This document shows, one piece after another, positions 23,971-33,245 of a stretch of DNA of 64,000 nucleotides (within the stretch, counting starts at the first letter, position 1; each line of letters starts with the position of its first letter). The translations under genes and the position numbers were made by a program. The notes below the pieces were generated by a model, which was not told where the DNA came from, did no database searches, and saw only the letters and a program-made list of their open reading frames with translations. Origin of the DNA: Pseudomonas sp. TTU2014-080ASC (lineage in GTDB: Bacteria > Pseudomonadota > Gammaproteobacteria > Pseudomonadales > Pseudomonadaceae); NCBI RefSeq assembly GCF_001446935.1, contig NZ_LKKK01000002.1, forward strand, positions 310,001 to 374,000, read 5' to 3'.

Positions 23971-26900
23971 TCAGCAACTTCATGCAGGGCGCAATAATGC
24001 TCCATGGCCTCACCGCAGAAGAGCCGGATGCAGCCAAGATCATTAGTGAATTCAAGCGCAACTCCATGGAGCGCTACAAGGAGTTGTCTGAAGGCTTCTT
24101 TACTGGCTGGGTGATGGACGCGCAGCAGAAGTTCAAGATCGGTAATGAGGTTGAAACGCTCAAGGCGGATAAGGACTCTCGTGAAGTCAGTGCTTATGCG
24201 ACGTGCCCCATCAACGGACGAATAAAGCTTCTGCACGCGTTTGATTCGGTCAATTTTGTTCCTATCAGCAACACCCCGTTTGAAGCGGTGGAATACGTTC
24301 CTTGGTACAGCCTCAAAGCGCCTCAGAAAATTTCAGGGACTCTTGACGAGAACGGTTTGGGGTTTATTGAGAACTGCGAGCCAAATCGTAAGTATTTCAT
24401 TAGGTTTTACCCGAATGTTTCCGAGGCAGAAATCAATGCACTGTATGCCTCGTACGACGGTGTAATCGCGAAGCTTGAGGCTTGGTTGCAGAGCGAGTGG
24501 AACAGCACCATTTCTGCACAGTGGAAGCTGATGGCGCCGGTTGGTGATTTTGAGCGGCTTAAGCAAATTAACGACGCCTATATGCAAGGTGTCGAAAACG
24601 CATTGAAGTCACTATGGAACGATCTGAAATCTCTGTATGACATCATCAGTCACCCATTGGACAACGCTACGAAGCTGCTTGAGTTCATCTCCGAGATTGA
24701 TTTGGAGAAGCTGAAGCAAGCCAAGGATGTTGTCGAAAAGCTGCTGCTTATCGTCAGTGATGAGCCACTGATGTTCCTCTACACATCGGCATTTGTAACC
24801 TGGCTGCAACTCCTGCCTCCGACCACTATTGCAGAGCTCACAAGCCAGATTCTCTCCACGTTGCTGCTGGATATTTTGTTAGGGATTGTCCTGTCAGGTG
24901 GCGCAGGTCTGGCTGTCCGCTACTCGGTTAAAGCAGTCAAGGCCGTAAAAGGTGGTTCTGCCGTATCACTGGCTAAGTCGATTCAAGGTTTGATCGACAT
25001 CAGTGCCAGCCATGCGTTGAAGATCCATGCACAAACTGCAAAGCCATTAATTGCCAAGGGTGAAGTTGCTGTAAACAGCTCTCAGAAAGGCACAGTTGCA
25101 ATAAATAGCCCTGCACAACAAATCAGCCGAGTTGAGCCTGACACCATCATTGTTGAGCGCAGCTACAAACAAAACACCAAGCTGTCCAAGGGAGAGAATG
25201 TCGATGACGCATCAGCTCCCGCCAAATCACCCAACGACAAGCCCGTCGACAACGCCGACAAGACCAAAACGGATAAATGCCCGGTCTCCATGGTTACCGG
25301 CGAGGAGCTGCTGACCCTCACCGATGGCGAGCTGGATGGTCTGCTGAGCTTTGAGTGGACGCGTCTGTACCGCACCAGCGCTGCTGAAATTGACCGTGGT
25401 CTGGGTTATGGCTGGAGCCACAGCCTGTCCCATCGCCTGGAGCAGGACGGCGAAGAACTGGTCTGGACCGACCATGAAAACCGCAGTGTGCGTTTCCCGA
25501 CACCGGATCGCGAGCGCCCAGCCATTACCAATCGTCTGTCCCGTGCCGCCATTTATCTGGGGCGTGACCCCAGTGAAGTGATTGTTGCAGCTGCTGGCAA
25601 AGTCCCGCGTTTCTACCACTTCCGCCGGGATGCACAAGGCGGTTATCTGATCGCAATCAGCGACGCCTATGACAACCGTCTCAGCCTTACCCGCGATCTA
25701 ATGGGCCGCGTACAGCGCTTGAGCAATAGCGCTGGTCGCGCTTTGAGGTTGCGCTACGAAGGCAAGCATATCGTTGCCGTCGACTACCAGATCATGCGCC
25801 CGGCGGATACCGAAGAAGACAGCTGGGAAACCGTCCAGACGTTGGTGCGCTATCGCTACAACGAAGCAGGGCAACTGCTCGAAACTGCCAACGCCGCTGG
25901 TGAAGGCGAGCGTTATCGCTACGACGAGCACAACGTCATCCTTGAGCGCGAATTGGCCGGTGGTGCCGCTTTCTACTGGGAGTGGGAAGGCCAGGGAAAA
26001 ATGGTCCGCTGTGTCCGGCACTGGGCCAACTTCCAGCAGATGGAAGCACGCTACGAGTGGGACGCCAAAGGTGGCGTCACCGTCATCAACGCCGATGGCA
26101 GTGAACAGGTTTATGTCCACGACGACAACGCTCGTCTGGTCAAACAGGTCGATCCTGATGGCGCTACCACTGAAAAAGCTTACGACGAAAAAGGCCAGTT
26201 GATTGCCGAGCGCGACCCGCTCGGTGCGATCACTGAATACGCCTACGATGAGGCGGGCCGCCTCACGGCTATCGTCCCGGCAGAAGAGCCAGCCACCGCC
26301 TTTGAATATCAGGATGGGTATGTCAGTGCTGTAACCCGTGGCAAAGCCACCTGGAAGTACAAGCGCAACAAACAGGGCGATATCACCAGCCAGATCGACC
26401 CGGATGGCAACAAAACCCACTACAGCTACGACAAGCAGGGCCGCCTGCTCAGCATCCGCCACGCAGACGGCAGCCAGCACGAATTGGTGTGGAACAACCT
26501 CGGCCAACTGCTGGAAGAACACCTGCCCACCGGAGCGCAACGCCGCTACCGCTATGACGCGCTGGGCCGCCAGATCACCCGCCAGGACGAAACAGGTGCT
26601 ATCACCCAATACCAATGGGATGCGATTGGTCGCCTGACCCAGATCACCTTGCCCGGCGGCGGCACGCGGGCTTTCACCTATAACGCCTACGGTAAAGTCA
26701 CCTCCGAGCGCGACGAGCTAGGGCGTGTAACCCACTACGAATACGCCGACAAACTGCACCTCATGAGCCGCCGCATCAACCCGGACGGCAGTGAACTGCG
26801 CTACCGCTACGACAACGCTCGTCTGCTGCTCACCGAAATCGAGAACGAGCGTGGTGAGCGTTACTCACTGGACTACTACCCCAACGGCTTGATCCGCCAG

Positions 26901-28811
26901 GAAACCGCGTTCGACGGTCGCAGCAGTTCCTACGTCTATGACCTCAACGGCCACCTGATCGAAAAACACGAGCATGGTGACGACGGCAGCGAGCTGGTTA
27001 CCCAATACCAGCGTGACAGCGCCGGGCGCCTGCTGGTCAAAACCCTCGCCGATGGTGAGCAGATTCACTACAGCTACGACGCTATGGGGCGTTTAAGCAA
27101 CGTGGATGACGGCCAGTGGCCGCTGAGCTATCGCTATGACCTGCAAGACCGCCTGATCGAAGAGCATCAGGGCTGGGCCACTTTGCGTTACGAATATGGC
27201 GCCCTCGGCCAGCTCAGCCACTGCCGTCTGCCCGACGGCAGCAAGCTGGATTATCGCCATCAGCCCGGCGGCGCGTTGGCAGCCATCGACCTTAACGGCC
27301 AGTCACTGACCGTTCACCAGTTCAGTGCCAGTGGCCGTGAGCAGTATCGCCAGCAAGGTGCCCTGCTCAGCGAATACCAATACGACGAACAAGGCCGCCT
27401 CAAGGCCCACAGCCTGCGTCAGGACCAGCAAGCCATCCTTAACCGTCATTACCGCTACGACGCAAAAGGCAATCTGGCGGGTATCAACGATTCACGCAAA
27501 GGCAGCAAAAGCTACCACTACGACCCGCTGGACCGGTTGGTGGCGGTGCGTGGCGAAACCCCTGAAAGCTTTGTTCATGATCCTGCGGGCACACTGCTGG
27601 CGCAAAATAGTGGCGTGAGCAGCGAGCGCGTCAACGTCAAAGGCAACCGCCTGCTGATGCAGGGCGACCGTCACTATGACTACGACGCCTACGGCAACCT
27701 GATTCGCGAACGTCGCGGTGCCGGGCACAAACTGGTCACTGAATACCGCTACGACAACCAGCACCGCCTGATTGGCGTAAGCCTGCCCGACGGCAGTCAG
27801 GCCAGCTACCGTTACGACGCCTTTGGCCGCCGTATCGCCAAAGACGTGAACGGCAAGACCACCGAATTCCTCTGGCAAGGCGACCGTTTGATTGCCGAGA
27901 GCGGCCAAGATCACTACTGCAGCTACGTCTACGAACCAGGCAGCTTCCGTCCACTGGCCATGCTGCAAGGCGAAGGCAAAAACGCCGAGCCGTACTACTA
28001 CCAACTCGACCACCTCGGCACTCCGCAAGAACTTACCAGCGCCTCCGGGCAAATCCTCTGGTCTGTGCAATACCGCGCCTATGGCAACGTCGCGAAGCTG
28101 GAGGTCGCGGAAGTCGACAACCCACTGCGCTTTCAGGGCCAGTACTTCGATGCGGAAACCGGGCTGCACTACAACCGCCACCGTTACTACAACCCGAACA
28201 CCGGCAGCTACCTAACGCCCGATCCGATCAAACTGGCAGGTGGTTTGAACAACTACCAATACGTGCCTAACCCGACGGGGTGGGTGGATCCGTTGGGGTT
28301 GGCATGTGTGTCGGCATCATGCCCTGATGCAGAGTTTTCTCTTTCTCAAAATAAGATCGATGAAATCAAGAGTATACCGAAAGGGGAGCGACCAGAACCT
28401 AGCACCTACTTGCCCAAAACTTATATAGATACCCATTTAGAAAAATTCGAATCCGGTGCTACGCGATTTATGACATCTGATAGCTATAATAAGTACGGGA
28501 TTGGGCAAAGAGATGGTACTTCATTTGTGATGCCTAGCTCAGAAGTTGATGAGCTAATAGCGAAAACCAAAGGGAATGCCTTTGAACTTGAAAAGGCACT
28601 TGGATTACCCAGTGGTTATTTTAAAGAGAACTCTATCCTCAAGATTGATATAGTTAATCCTAAACAATTAAATTTGCGTGTTCCATCAGGAAATGAGGCC
28701 GGCGCAAATGAATATTGGATTCCGGGTGGTAAGCTGCCTAATGGGAATTCAGAAGCCATAATTGATGTAAATGGAAAAGAAAAACCTATTCTGAATTTTA
28801 CTAAGTTTTAG
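23967..28811 (+). CDS. Rhs-family polymorphic toxin, T6SS effector with AT-rich C-terminal tip
   Basis: 1614 aa. An N-terminal adaptor of about 430 residues includes a hydrophobic region near 275-325 (candidate transmembrane helices) but no PAAR motif. Next comes a DUF6531-type entry (DKCPVSMVTGEELLTLTDGELDG), a long YD-repeat cage, the Rhs core (RFQGQYFDAETGLHYNRHRYYNP) and the cleavage motif WVDPLGL near residue 1440. The last 170 residues are a distinct, AT-rich tip with TRFMTSDSYNKYGIGQRDGT and ANEYWIPGGKLPNGNSEAI. I cannot assign its activity. An ADP-ribosyltransferase-like fold is only a guess. An immunity gene follows directly. Confidence 0.93.
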   Translation: MISNFMQGAIMLHGLTAEEPDAAKIISEFKRNSMERYKELSEGFFTGWVMDAQQKFKIGNEVETLKADKDSREVSAYATCPINGRIKLLHAFDSVNFVPISNTPFEAVEYVPWYSLKAPQKISGTLDENGLGFIENCEPNRKYFIRFYPNVSEAEINALYASYDGVIAKLEAWLQSEWNSTISAQWKLMAPVGDFERLKQINDAYMQGVENALKSLWNDLKSLYDIISHPLDNATKLLEFISEIDLEKLKQAKDVVEKLLLIVSDEPLMFLYTSAFVTWLQLLPPTTIAELTSQILSTLLLDILLGIVLSGGAGLAVRYSVKAVKAVKGGSAVSLAKSIQGLIDISASHALKIHAQTAKPLIAKGEVAVNSSQKGTVAINSPAQQISRVEPDTIIVERSYKQNTKLSKGENVDDASAPAKSPNDKPVDNADKTKTDKCPVSMVTGEELLTLTDGELDGLLSFEWTRLYRTSAAEIDRGLGYGWSHSLSHRLEQDGEELVWTDHENRSVRFPTPDRERPAITNRLSRAAIYLGRDPSEVIVAAAGKVPRFYHFRRDAQGGYLIAISDAYDNRLSLTRDLMGRVQRLSNSAGRALRLRYEGKHIVAVDYQIMRPADTEEDSWETVQTLVRYRYNEAGQLLETANAAGEGERYRYDEHNVILERELAGGAAFYWEWEGQGKMVRCVRHWANFQQMEARYEWDAKGGVTVINADGSEQVYVHDDNARLVKQVDPDGATTEKAYDEKGQLIAERDPLGAITEYAYDEAGRLTAIVPAEEPATAFEYQDGYVSAVTRGKATWKYKRNKQGDITSQIDPDGNKTHYSYDKQGRLLSIRHADGSQHELVWNNLGQLLEEHLPTGAQRRYRYDALGRQITRQDETGAITQYQWDAIGRLTQITLPGGGTRAFTYNAYGKVTSERDELGRVTHYEYADKLHLMSRRINPDGSELRYRYDNARLLLTEIENERGERYSLDYYPNGLIRQETAFDGRSSSYVYDLNGHLIEKHEHGDDGSELVTQYQRDSAGRLLVKTLADGEQIHYSYDAMGRLSNVDDGQWPLSYRYDLQDRLIEEHQGWATLRYEYGALGQLSHCRLPDGSKLDYRHQPGGALAAIDLNGQSLTVHQFSASGREQYRQQGALLSEYQYDEQGRLKAHSLRQDQQAILNRHYRYDAKGNLAGINDSRKGSKSYHYDPLDRLVAVRGETPESFVHDPAGTLLAQNSGVSSERVNVKGNRLLMQGDRHYDYDAYGNLIRERRGAGHKLVTEYRYDNQHRLIGVSLPDGSQASYRYDAFGRRIAKDVNGKTTEFLWQGDRLIAESGQDHYCSYVYEPGSFRPLAMLQGEGKNAEPYYYQLDHLGTPQELTSASGQILWSVQYRAYGNVAKLEVAEVDNPLRFQGQYFDAETGLHYNRHRYYNPNTGSYLTPDPIKLAGGLNNYQYVPNPTGWVDPLGLACVSASCPDAEFSLSQNKIDEIKSIPKGERPEPSTYLPKTYIDTHLEKFESGATRFMTSDSYNKYGIGQRDGTSFVMPSSEVDELIAKTKGNAFELEKALGLPSGYFKENSILKIDIVNPKQLNLRVPSGNEAGANEYWIPGGKLPNGNSEAIIDVNGKEKPILNFTKF

Positions 28812-28820
28812 GTGGGTAAT

Positions 28821-29084
28821 ATGATTTTTAAAGATTTATTGGTGTGTAGAGAGCAGAGGTATTCCATAGGAGTCGAGGAGGTTACGGGGAAGTATTATTT
28901 GTCAATTCCTGTTAGTAATAGAATGATCGACTACGAAGAGTACTATGAGATTGATAATCATGAGTTCAATACTTTCATAGATAACCCACTTCTCGCACTT
29001 CCTTTGGTGGAGAAGTGCAGGAAAAGGGAGGTCGACTCTCGACTGCTTATCAAACCAGGTAGTGATCGGGGGGTGGCTGGGTAG
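28821..29084 (+). CDS. probable immunity protein to the Rhs tip
   Basis: 87 aa from ATG 28821, with GGTGGG just upstream. A GTG nine bases earlier abuts the rhs stop and is the alternative. Small, acidic and AT-rich like the toxin tip, with YSIGVEEVTGKYYLSIPVSN, DYEEYYEI and DSRLLIKPGSDRG. Its place directly after the rhs stop is the usual position of the cognate immunity gene. There is no signal peptide, so it would protect in the cytoplasm. Confidence 0.8.
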   Translation: MIFKDLLVCREQRYSIGVEEVTGKYYLSIPVSNRMIDYEEYYEIDNHEFNTFIDNPLLALPLVEKCRKREVDSRLLIKPGSDRGVAG

Positions 29085-29104
29085 TGGTAAAATACTGAAA
29101 GACT

Positions 29105-29162
29105 AAAGGGGACAGATTTATTTTTAGCGCCTAGCTGGGCCGAAAATAAATCTGTCCCCTTT
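29105..29162. repeat. 20-bp perfect inverted repeat element, copy 1
   Basis: The arm AAAGGGGACAGATTTATTTT (29105-29124) is repeated perfectly in reverse at 29143-29162 around an 18-base loop. The GGGGACAGATTTATTT hairpin is a widespread dispersed element in proteobacteria, often linked to IS200-like REP-associated transposases (from memory). It separates the active rhs/immunity pair from a displaced toxin tip. Confidence 0.8.
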
Positions 29163-29165
29163 TTA

Positions 29166-29303
29166 TTAGATGTCCCAAGTGGGCCAGCTGCTCCGTGGTT
29201 CGGTGAGGTTGGAGGGGGAACCCAACATAAGCTCGAATTGACGATAAGTGACTATTTAGAAAGTGGTCATATAAAATTAATAGACCGCAAAGATCCAAAT
29301 TAA
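29166..29303 (+). pseudogene. displaced C-terminal fragment of a TNT-like Rhs toxin tip
   Basis: An open frame without a start codon (open from 29091, running through the inverted repeat) encodes LDVPSGPAAPWFGEVGGGTQ and then SDYLESGHIKLIDRK before a stop. PAAPWFG-x-GGGTQ followed by LxxGxI is the end of the TNT (tuberculosis necrotising toxin, NAD glycohydrolase) domain as I know it. Only about 45 residues remain, so it is inactive. It fits the 'orphan tip' pattern of rhs loci, in which an older toxin module is left behind with its immunity gene. Confidence 0.6.
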
Positions 29304-29313
29304 TGAGGTTTAC

Positions 29314-29529
29314 ATGTCTGGTGTGAAACGTAGTTATTTCAAGCAAGATTATTCATCGGGTTATCCTGCTGGAGAAAAAATATTCTATGAATGTACGAGC
29401 TGTGGTGATGTAATACCGTCGATGCCGGTGCATGCAATGGCTTGTAAGTGTAGGAATGTAATTGTTGACTCTGATGCGGGGCGAATCTCTGTCCGAGATG
29501 CTAGCGCTTTTAGAATATTCTCTGAATAA
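29314..29529 (+). CDS. small Cys-containing protein, probable orphan immunity gene
   Basis: 71 aa, MSGVKRSYFKQDYSSGYP..., with CTSCGD and a later CKC that could bind zinc. ATGAGG-type ribosome site before the ATG. It lies ten bases after the TNT-like fragment, with similarly AT-rich composition, so it is probably the immunity partner of that displaced tip, kept for protection against sister strains. No family can be named from the sequence alone. Confidence 0.6.
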   Translation: MSGVKRSYFKQDYSSGYPAGEKIFYECTSCGDVIPSMPVHAMACKCRNVIVDSDAGRISVRDASAFRIFSE

Positions 29530-29608
29530 AATAGTGTAGAGTGTGTCTGGCCCTAAAATAAATAAAGAGTTAAAAGATGGCGGATTTGCTTGTTGGCTCC
29601 TGAAATTT

Positions 29609-29664
29609 AAAGGGGGCAGATTTATTTTTAGCTACTAGGGGCTGACAATAAATGTGTCCCTTTT
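29609..29664. repeat. degenerate inverted repeat element, copy 2
   Basis: AAAGGGGGCAGATTTATTTT (29609-29628) differs from copy 1 by one base. The opposite arm (29645-29664) carries several changes. With copy 1 it brackets the displaced toxin tip and orphan immunity gene. Confidence 0.65.
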
Positions 29665-29741
29665 TTGAATTATCCAGCACGGTTGACTGATTTGCCCTCG
29701 ACCTTGGTCTGAGTTCCCTTTACTTACAGGCGCTCACGCAT

Positions 29742-29765
29742 AAAAAAGCGCGCCATAGGGCGCGC
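29742..29765 (-). terminator. intrinsic terminator, minus strand
   Basis: GCGCGCC (29765-29759 read on minus) pairs with GGCGCGC (29754-29748), followed by TTTTTT (29747-29742). It is about 210 bases after the DUF1937 stop and probably ends the eutH-like/DUF1937 transcript. The stretch 29665-29975 otherwise shows only a hairpin GGCAGCA-N6-TGCTGCC (29944-29963). Confidence 0.75.
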
Positions 29766-29975
29766 AGGGAGTCGGGTAGAGCCGGTGTATGGAGCTGTAG
29801 TGAATGAGCCTGCGACTACGGTGACAACTGCGACGTAACAACGGAAAGACTTCAGGACATTCCATACGTCATGCCAGCCACAACAGAGCATCACCCACCA
29901 ACTGCCAGCCCACACGCCGGTTAACCACTCGGAAACGGCCATGGCAGCAAGGGCGTGCTGCCGGCCAGGGGGAAA

Positions 29976-30332
29976 TCAGGCGAACTGGGCGGATACTTCA
30001 GACCACAGGCTGACCGGGCGACCCTTGTTCTTGAAGAATTCGATCTCGCGCTTGATGCCTGAGCTGATATCCCAGCCCGGCAGGTCGAGGATGATCAGTT
30101 CCTCCATGGCTTCCATAAACACGGCGTCAACCGGGCCCCAGAGCTTGCCGATGGCAGCGCTGTCCTTACCTTTGAATGCAAGGTTGATCGGGTGGGACAT
30201 GGAGACCTGGCTGAACACTGCATTGCCGGACTCGACGATGGCAGCGGCCACTTCGTTGCACTGGATAAAGCGCTCGTGCACGACGTTGGCGTCAGCGTGG
30301 CTGTAAGGGCAGGCGAGAAAAATCTTACGCAT
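29976..30332 (-). CDS. DUF1937 protein, nucleoside 2-deoxyribosyltransferase-like fold
   Basis: 118 aa from ATG 30332 (TGAGG upstream); the alternative start four codons earlier lacks a ribosome site. It begins MRKIFLACPYSHADANVVHERFIQCNEVAAAIVESG and has MSHPINL and LILDLPGWDISSGIKREIEF, as in the DUF1937 group, which is related to nucleoside deoxyribosyltransferases. An acidic pair EEL precedes the LILDLPGW strand where that fold keeps its catalytic acid. It is cotranscribed with the EutH-like permease, which suggests base, nucleoside or ribose handling. The reaction is unknown. Confidence 0.8.
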   Translation of the reverse strand: MRKIFLACPYSHADANVVHERFIQCNEVAAAIVESGNAVFSQVSMSHPINLAFKGKDSAAIGKLWGPVDAVFMEAMEELIILDLPGWDISSGIKREIEFFKNKGRPVSLWSEVSAQFA

Positions 30333-30380
30333 AACAAACCTCATTTACGTGAAAACCGGGGGCCGGAGCCCCCGGGTGAA

Positions 30381-31613
30381 TCAGGCGGTGCGCAGGGCAG
30401 CCTGATCGGCAGGTGTTTCGACCTGCTCTTGTGCTTCGTAACGCAGTGCAGCCGGTACGGAAATCTTGACGGCAATCCACACCGCCAGCAGACCGCCGCC
30501 AATCTTGGCCAGCAGGATCGGCATGATCAGCGTCGGCTGGAAGTTGGCGGTGAAGGCCAGGTGGTCACCAATAGCCGCTTGAGCGCAGATGGCCATGGCC
30601 ACGCACAGCACTTTGTCGCGGGCATTCATCTTCTTGAACATGTGGTACACGGCGATGACGTTGGCCAGCACCATGATGAAACCGGCTGCACCTGCGGAGC
30701 TCAGGCCGATCTGGCGGCCCAGCACTTCCATCGGCGCGCGGCAGTACTTGTTGAACAGGTAGCAGATCGGGAAGGTACCGGCGAGCATGATGCCGATGTA
30801 ACCGGCGATCTCGATGGCGCGGAACAGTTCTTTCTCGTCCGCAAACATCGGGTCAAAGCCCCAACCGATGGTCTTGGAGAAGAAGCCGGTGAAGTGCTCA
30901 ACGATGGCAAAGGACAGGATGATCTTGATGAAGGCATCCATCAGTTTGCCGAACACCAGGAAGCCCGCCACCATCATGTTGGCGCGGTAACGCAGACCGA
31001 CTGCCAGCAGGAAGCAGAACAGGAACAGCGGAGCCAACAGTAACAGTGCACCGAGGAAGTCGAGGGTCAGCAAGTGGGCGGCTTCGCTGCTGGTGGAGAC
31101 GATGTCACGCACTGGCAGGTTGAAGGCGGTGATCATCATCAGCGCCGCCAGCACCGCAAACGGGATGGCGATAAAACCGGCCATAGCGCCCAGCGCCAGG
31201 TATTTGTGGTCTTTGCGCTCGAGCATCATCAGGCCGACCGGGATCAGGTAAACCACCACTGCGCCGGAGGTGTAGCCCACCACCATGGCGGCGATCCACA
31301 TATCGCGGTTGGTGGTCAGAGCGTCGGCCAGTTGGTAGCCGCCCATGTCCACGGCAATGATCGCCAGTGCAGCGATGGACACATCCGAACCCATGCTTGC
31401 GAACAGCGGGCCAAGGATGAGGGTGATCATTTTCGACAGATAAGGAATCGAGATCATGATCCCGGCCTGCGCCAGGAATACCGGGCCAATGGAATGGATC
31501 CCGTTGACGAACTCTTTGCCCAGCCCGCTTTGTGGTTTGAGTACGGAGGCAAAGGCCCCCACAACCGCCCCGATCATTATCAGATAGATAACGAAGTTTC
31601 CGAATTCAGCCAT
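30381..31613 (-). CDS. EutH-like membrane permease
   Basis: 410 aa from ATG 31613; the longer in-frame extension is non-coding in appearance. About eleven hydrophobic helices. The ACDMGGF-like region reads IAVDMGGYQLADAL, with KYLALGAMAGFIAIPFA, as in the EutH ethanolamine permease family. No eut genes are nearby, and the partner is a DUF1937 protein with a divergent DeoR regulator, so the transported compound may be a nucleoside or sugar-like molecule instead of ethanolamine. Confidence 0.85.
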   Translation of the reverse strand: MAEFGNFVIYLIMIGAVVGAFASVLKPQSGLGKEFVNGIHSIGPVFLAQAGIMISIPYLSKMITLILGPLFASMGSDVSIAALAIIAVDMGGYQLADALTTNRDMWIAAMVVGYTSGAVVVYLIPVGLMMLERKDHKYLALGAMAGFIAIPFAVLAALMMITAFNLPVRDIVSTSSEAAHLLTLDFLGALLLLAPLFLFCFLLAVGLRYRANMMVAGFLVFGKLMDAFIKIILSFAIVEHFTGFFSKTIGWGFDPMFADEKELFRAIEIAGYIGIMLAGTFPICYLFNKYCRAPMEVLGRQIGLSSAGAAGFIMVLANVIAVYHMFKKMNARDKVLCVAMAICAQAAIGDHLAFTANFQPTLIMPILLAKIGGGLLAVWIAVKISVPAALRYEAQEQVETPADQAALRTA

Positions 31614-31850
31614 CGCTATACCCCAATTTGCTTGTCGCACGGCTTGCTGGCGCAAGGTGTTTTGTATGGCTGCCCTCAGGGGCGGCCTGTTATTAAGTGT
31701 TGTTGGCGTACCCACCGACTTTTTCGCGCTCACAACAACCGCTCGAATGCGTTTTACGCTTCAGGCGTCCTGCCTTGAGGGATGGGTGAATCAGAGTGCG
31801 TACGTGGGAAAACTAACCACTATGTGTGCCATTTTGAGGTTCTTATGTTG

Positions 31851-31884
31851 AATTGACTGATAATCGTGCATTATTCGGTCAATT
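31851..31884. promoter_or_regulatory. imperfect 34-bp palindrome, candidate DeoR operator
   Basis: AATTGAC-TGATAAT (from 31851) mirrors ATTATTCG-GTCAATT (to 31884). It lies in the 467-base gap between the divergent EutH-like permease and DeoR-family genes. No other feature in that gap is clear. Confidence 0.5.
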
Positions 31885-32080
31885 AAGTAACCGGAGTTCC
31901 CGATACTCCTTGAAATGCGTAGCCTTCAGCCTGTCTCATGCGTGAACAGTGTCGGGCAATCAAACTGCACCGGTAATGGGCGTTTTAGACGCTGTGTGCA
32001 CGCTCTTGTGGCAAAGGTGTGCGGCGGTAACATTTATGCACCATCGTGTTGTGTTGCGGTAACAACAATAAGGAACAGTC

Positions 32081-32860
32081 ATGCGGCCAAACGAGAGAAG
32101 ACAGCACATCCTTGAGCTGCTGCGTCAGCGCGAGCGGATTTCTGTAGAAGAACTTGCCCGTATCCTCAGCGCTTCACAGGAAACCATCCGGCGTGATTTG
32201 ACTGGGCTGGCGGAAAACGGTCAGGTCAGCAAATTCCATGGCGGCGCGTCTCTGCCACCCAGTGGCGAGCATGAGAACGCCTTTCAGACCCGCATGAACG
32301 AATTCGCCACTGAGAAGCGCGCTGTGGCCCGCTATGCGGCCGGGCTCTACGCACCAGGCGACAGCATCTTGATCGACACCGGCACTACCACGCTGTTCTT
32401 TGCTAAGGAGCTGGCGCGTTTAAGCCGCATTACCGTGATCACCAACTCCCTGCAGATCGCCGCGAGCATAGGTGCCAGCGGCAACCGGGTGTTTGTCATC
32501 GGTGGCGAGTACCGCCCGGATTCTGCGCAGAACACCGGCGCGCTGGCGATGGAACAGATTGCCCGCTTTAACGCTGAGCATGCGGTGGTGACGATTGGCG
32601 CGCTGAATGCTGATGGCGCGTTCGACTTCTCCATTGAAGAAGCGGAAATCACCCGGGCGATGATTGCCCGTACCCGCTATCTGACGGTCATTGCTGACTC
32701 ATCCAAGCTGGGTAAGCGTGCGTTATTTGAAGTGTTCCCGCTCGATCGCATTGATCGCCTGATCATCGACCGTAAGCCGCTGGGACCGCTGGCCGAGGCT
32801 CTGGAAAAAGCCAACGTGGAAGTGCATGAAGCGCCCGCTTTGGTGAAAGGGGCTCGATAG
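32081..32860 (+). CDS. DeoR-family transcriptional repressor
   Basis: 259 aa. The N-terminal helix-turn-helix reads RRQHILELLRQRERISVEELARILSASQETIRRDL, followed by KFHGGA. The C-terminal sugar-phosphate-binding (DeoRC) domain has ILIDTGTTT and ITVITNSLQIA. The family senses phosphorylated sugars or polyols. It diverges from the eutH-like operon and lies 2.4 kb from an FGGY kinase operon, so either could be its target. Confidence 0.93.
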   Translation: MRPNERRQHILELLRQRERISVEELARILSASQETIRRDLTGLAENGQVSKFHGGASLPPSGEHENAFQTRMNEFATEKRAVARYAAGLYAPGDSILIDTGTTTLFFAKELARLSRITVITNSLQIAASIGASGNRVFVIGGEYRPDSAQNTGALAMEQIARFNAEHAVVTIGALNADGAFDFSIEEAEITRAMIARTRYLTVIADSSKLGKRALFEVFPLDRIDRLIIDRKPLGPLAEALEKANVEVHEAPALVKGAR

Positions 32861-33009
32861 AGCCAAAGGAAATTTGTGGTGAGTTGACGGGGTTGGCTCG
32901 AGCTTGAGAAAGGGTTTTCCTGCTTGGCTGAGTTTTGGTGCAGCCCATCGAACTGTGTCACCAAGCACCTGTCAGGTGCATGCTTAATCCATCAGCGGTT
33001 GATGACATG

Positions 33010-33196
33010 CGCCAAACCTGAGAACGACACACTTTGCCCACTCAGGAGGGTGCCCGGAATTGCCGTGGAAGAGGTTGAGCGGCATGGATGCCGCGAGAGT
33101 CGCGTTGGGCCGGATGACTGGGCAAGCGTTTTTGGTTTTTTTGTCGCGACAAAAGAGACTCGCCGGAGAAGTGCGAAACCCTTTCTAAAAGTCTAA
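33010..33196. repeat. dispersed intergenic repeat, copy A
   Basis: The reverse complement of this stretch matches the element at 42300-42560. The best block is 33046-33105, shared with about nine of ten bases (CGCGGCATCC, GCCGCTCAACCTCTTCCACG, GGCAATTCCG). Flanking blocks GAAAAGGGTTTCG and CGCTTGCCC...CATCCGGCCC also match. It is a non-coding element typical of Pseudomonas intergenic regions. The rest of 32861-33245 shows nothing else supportable. Confidence 0.75.
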
Positions 33197-33245
33197 CGAG
33201 GGTGGCCAAATTAACGCCTATCAGTCGATCTGCTAGCCCTATAAG

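Noticed and set aside
29724..29942. 72-codon minus-strand ORF with a hydrophobic middle
   Set aside because: No ribosome site, it runs through a terminator hairpin, and I see no family resemblance.
31614..31733. N-terminal extension of the EutH-like permease (40 residues)
   Set aside because: Polar, low-similarity sequence; the ATG at 31613 starts directly at the first helix with a nearby GGGG.
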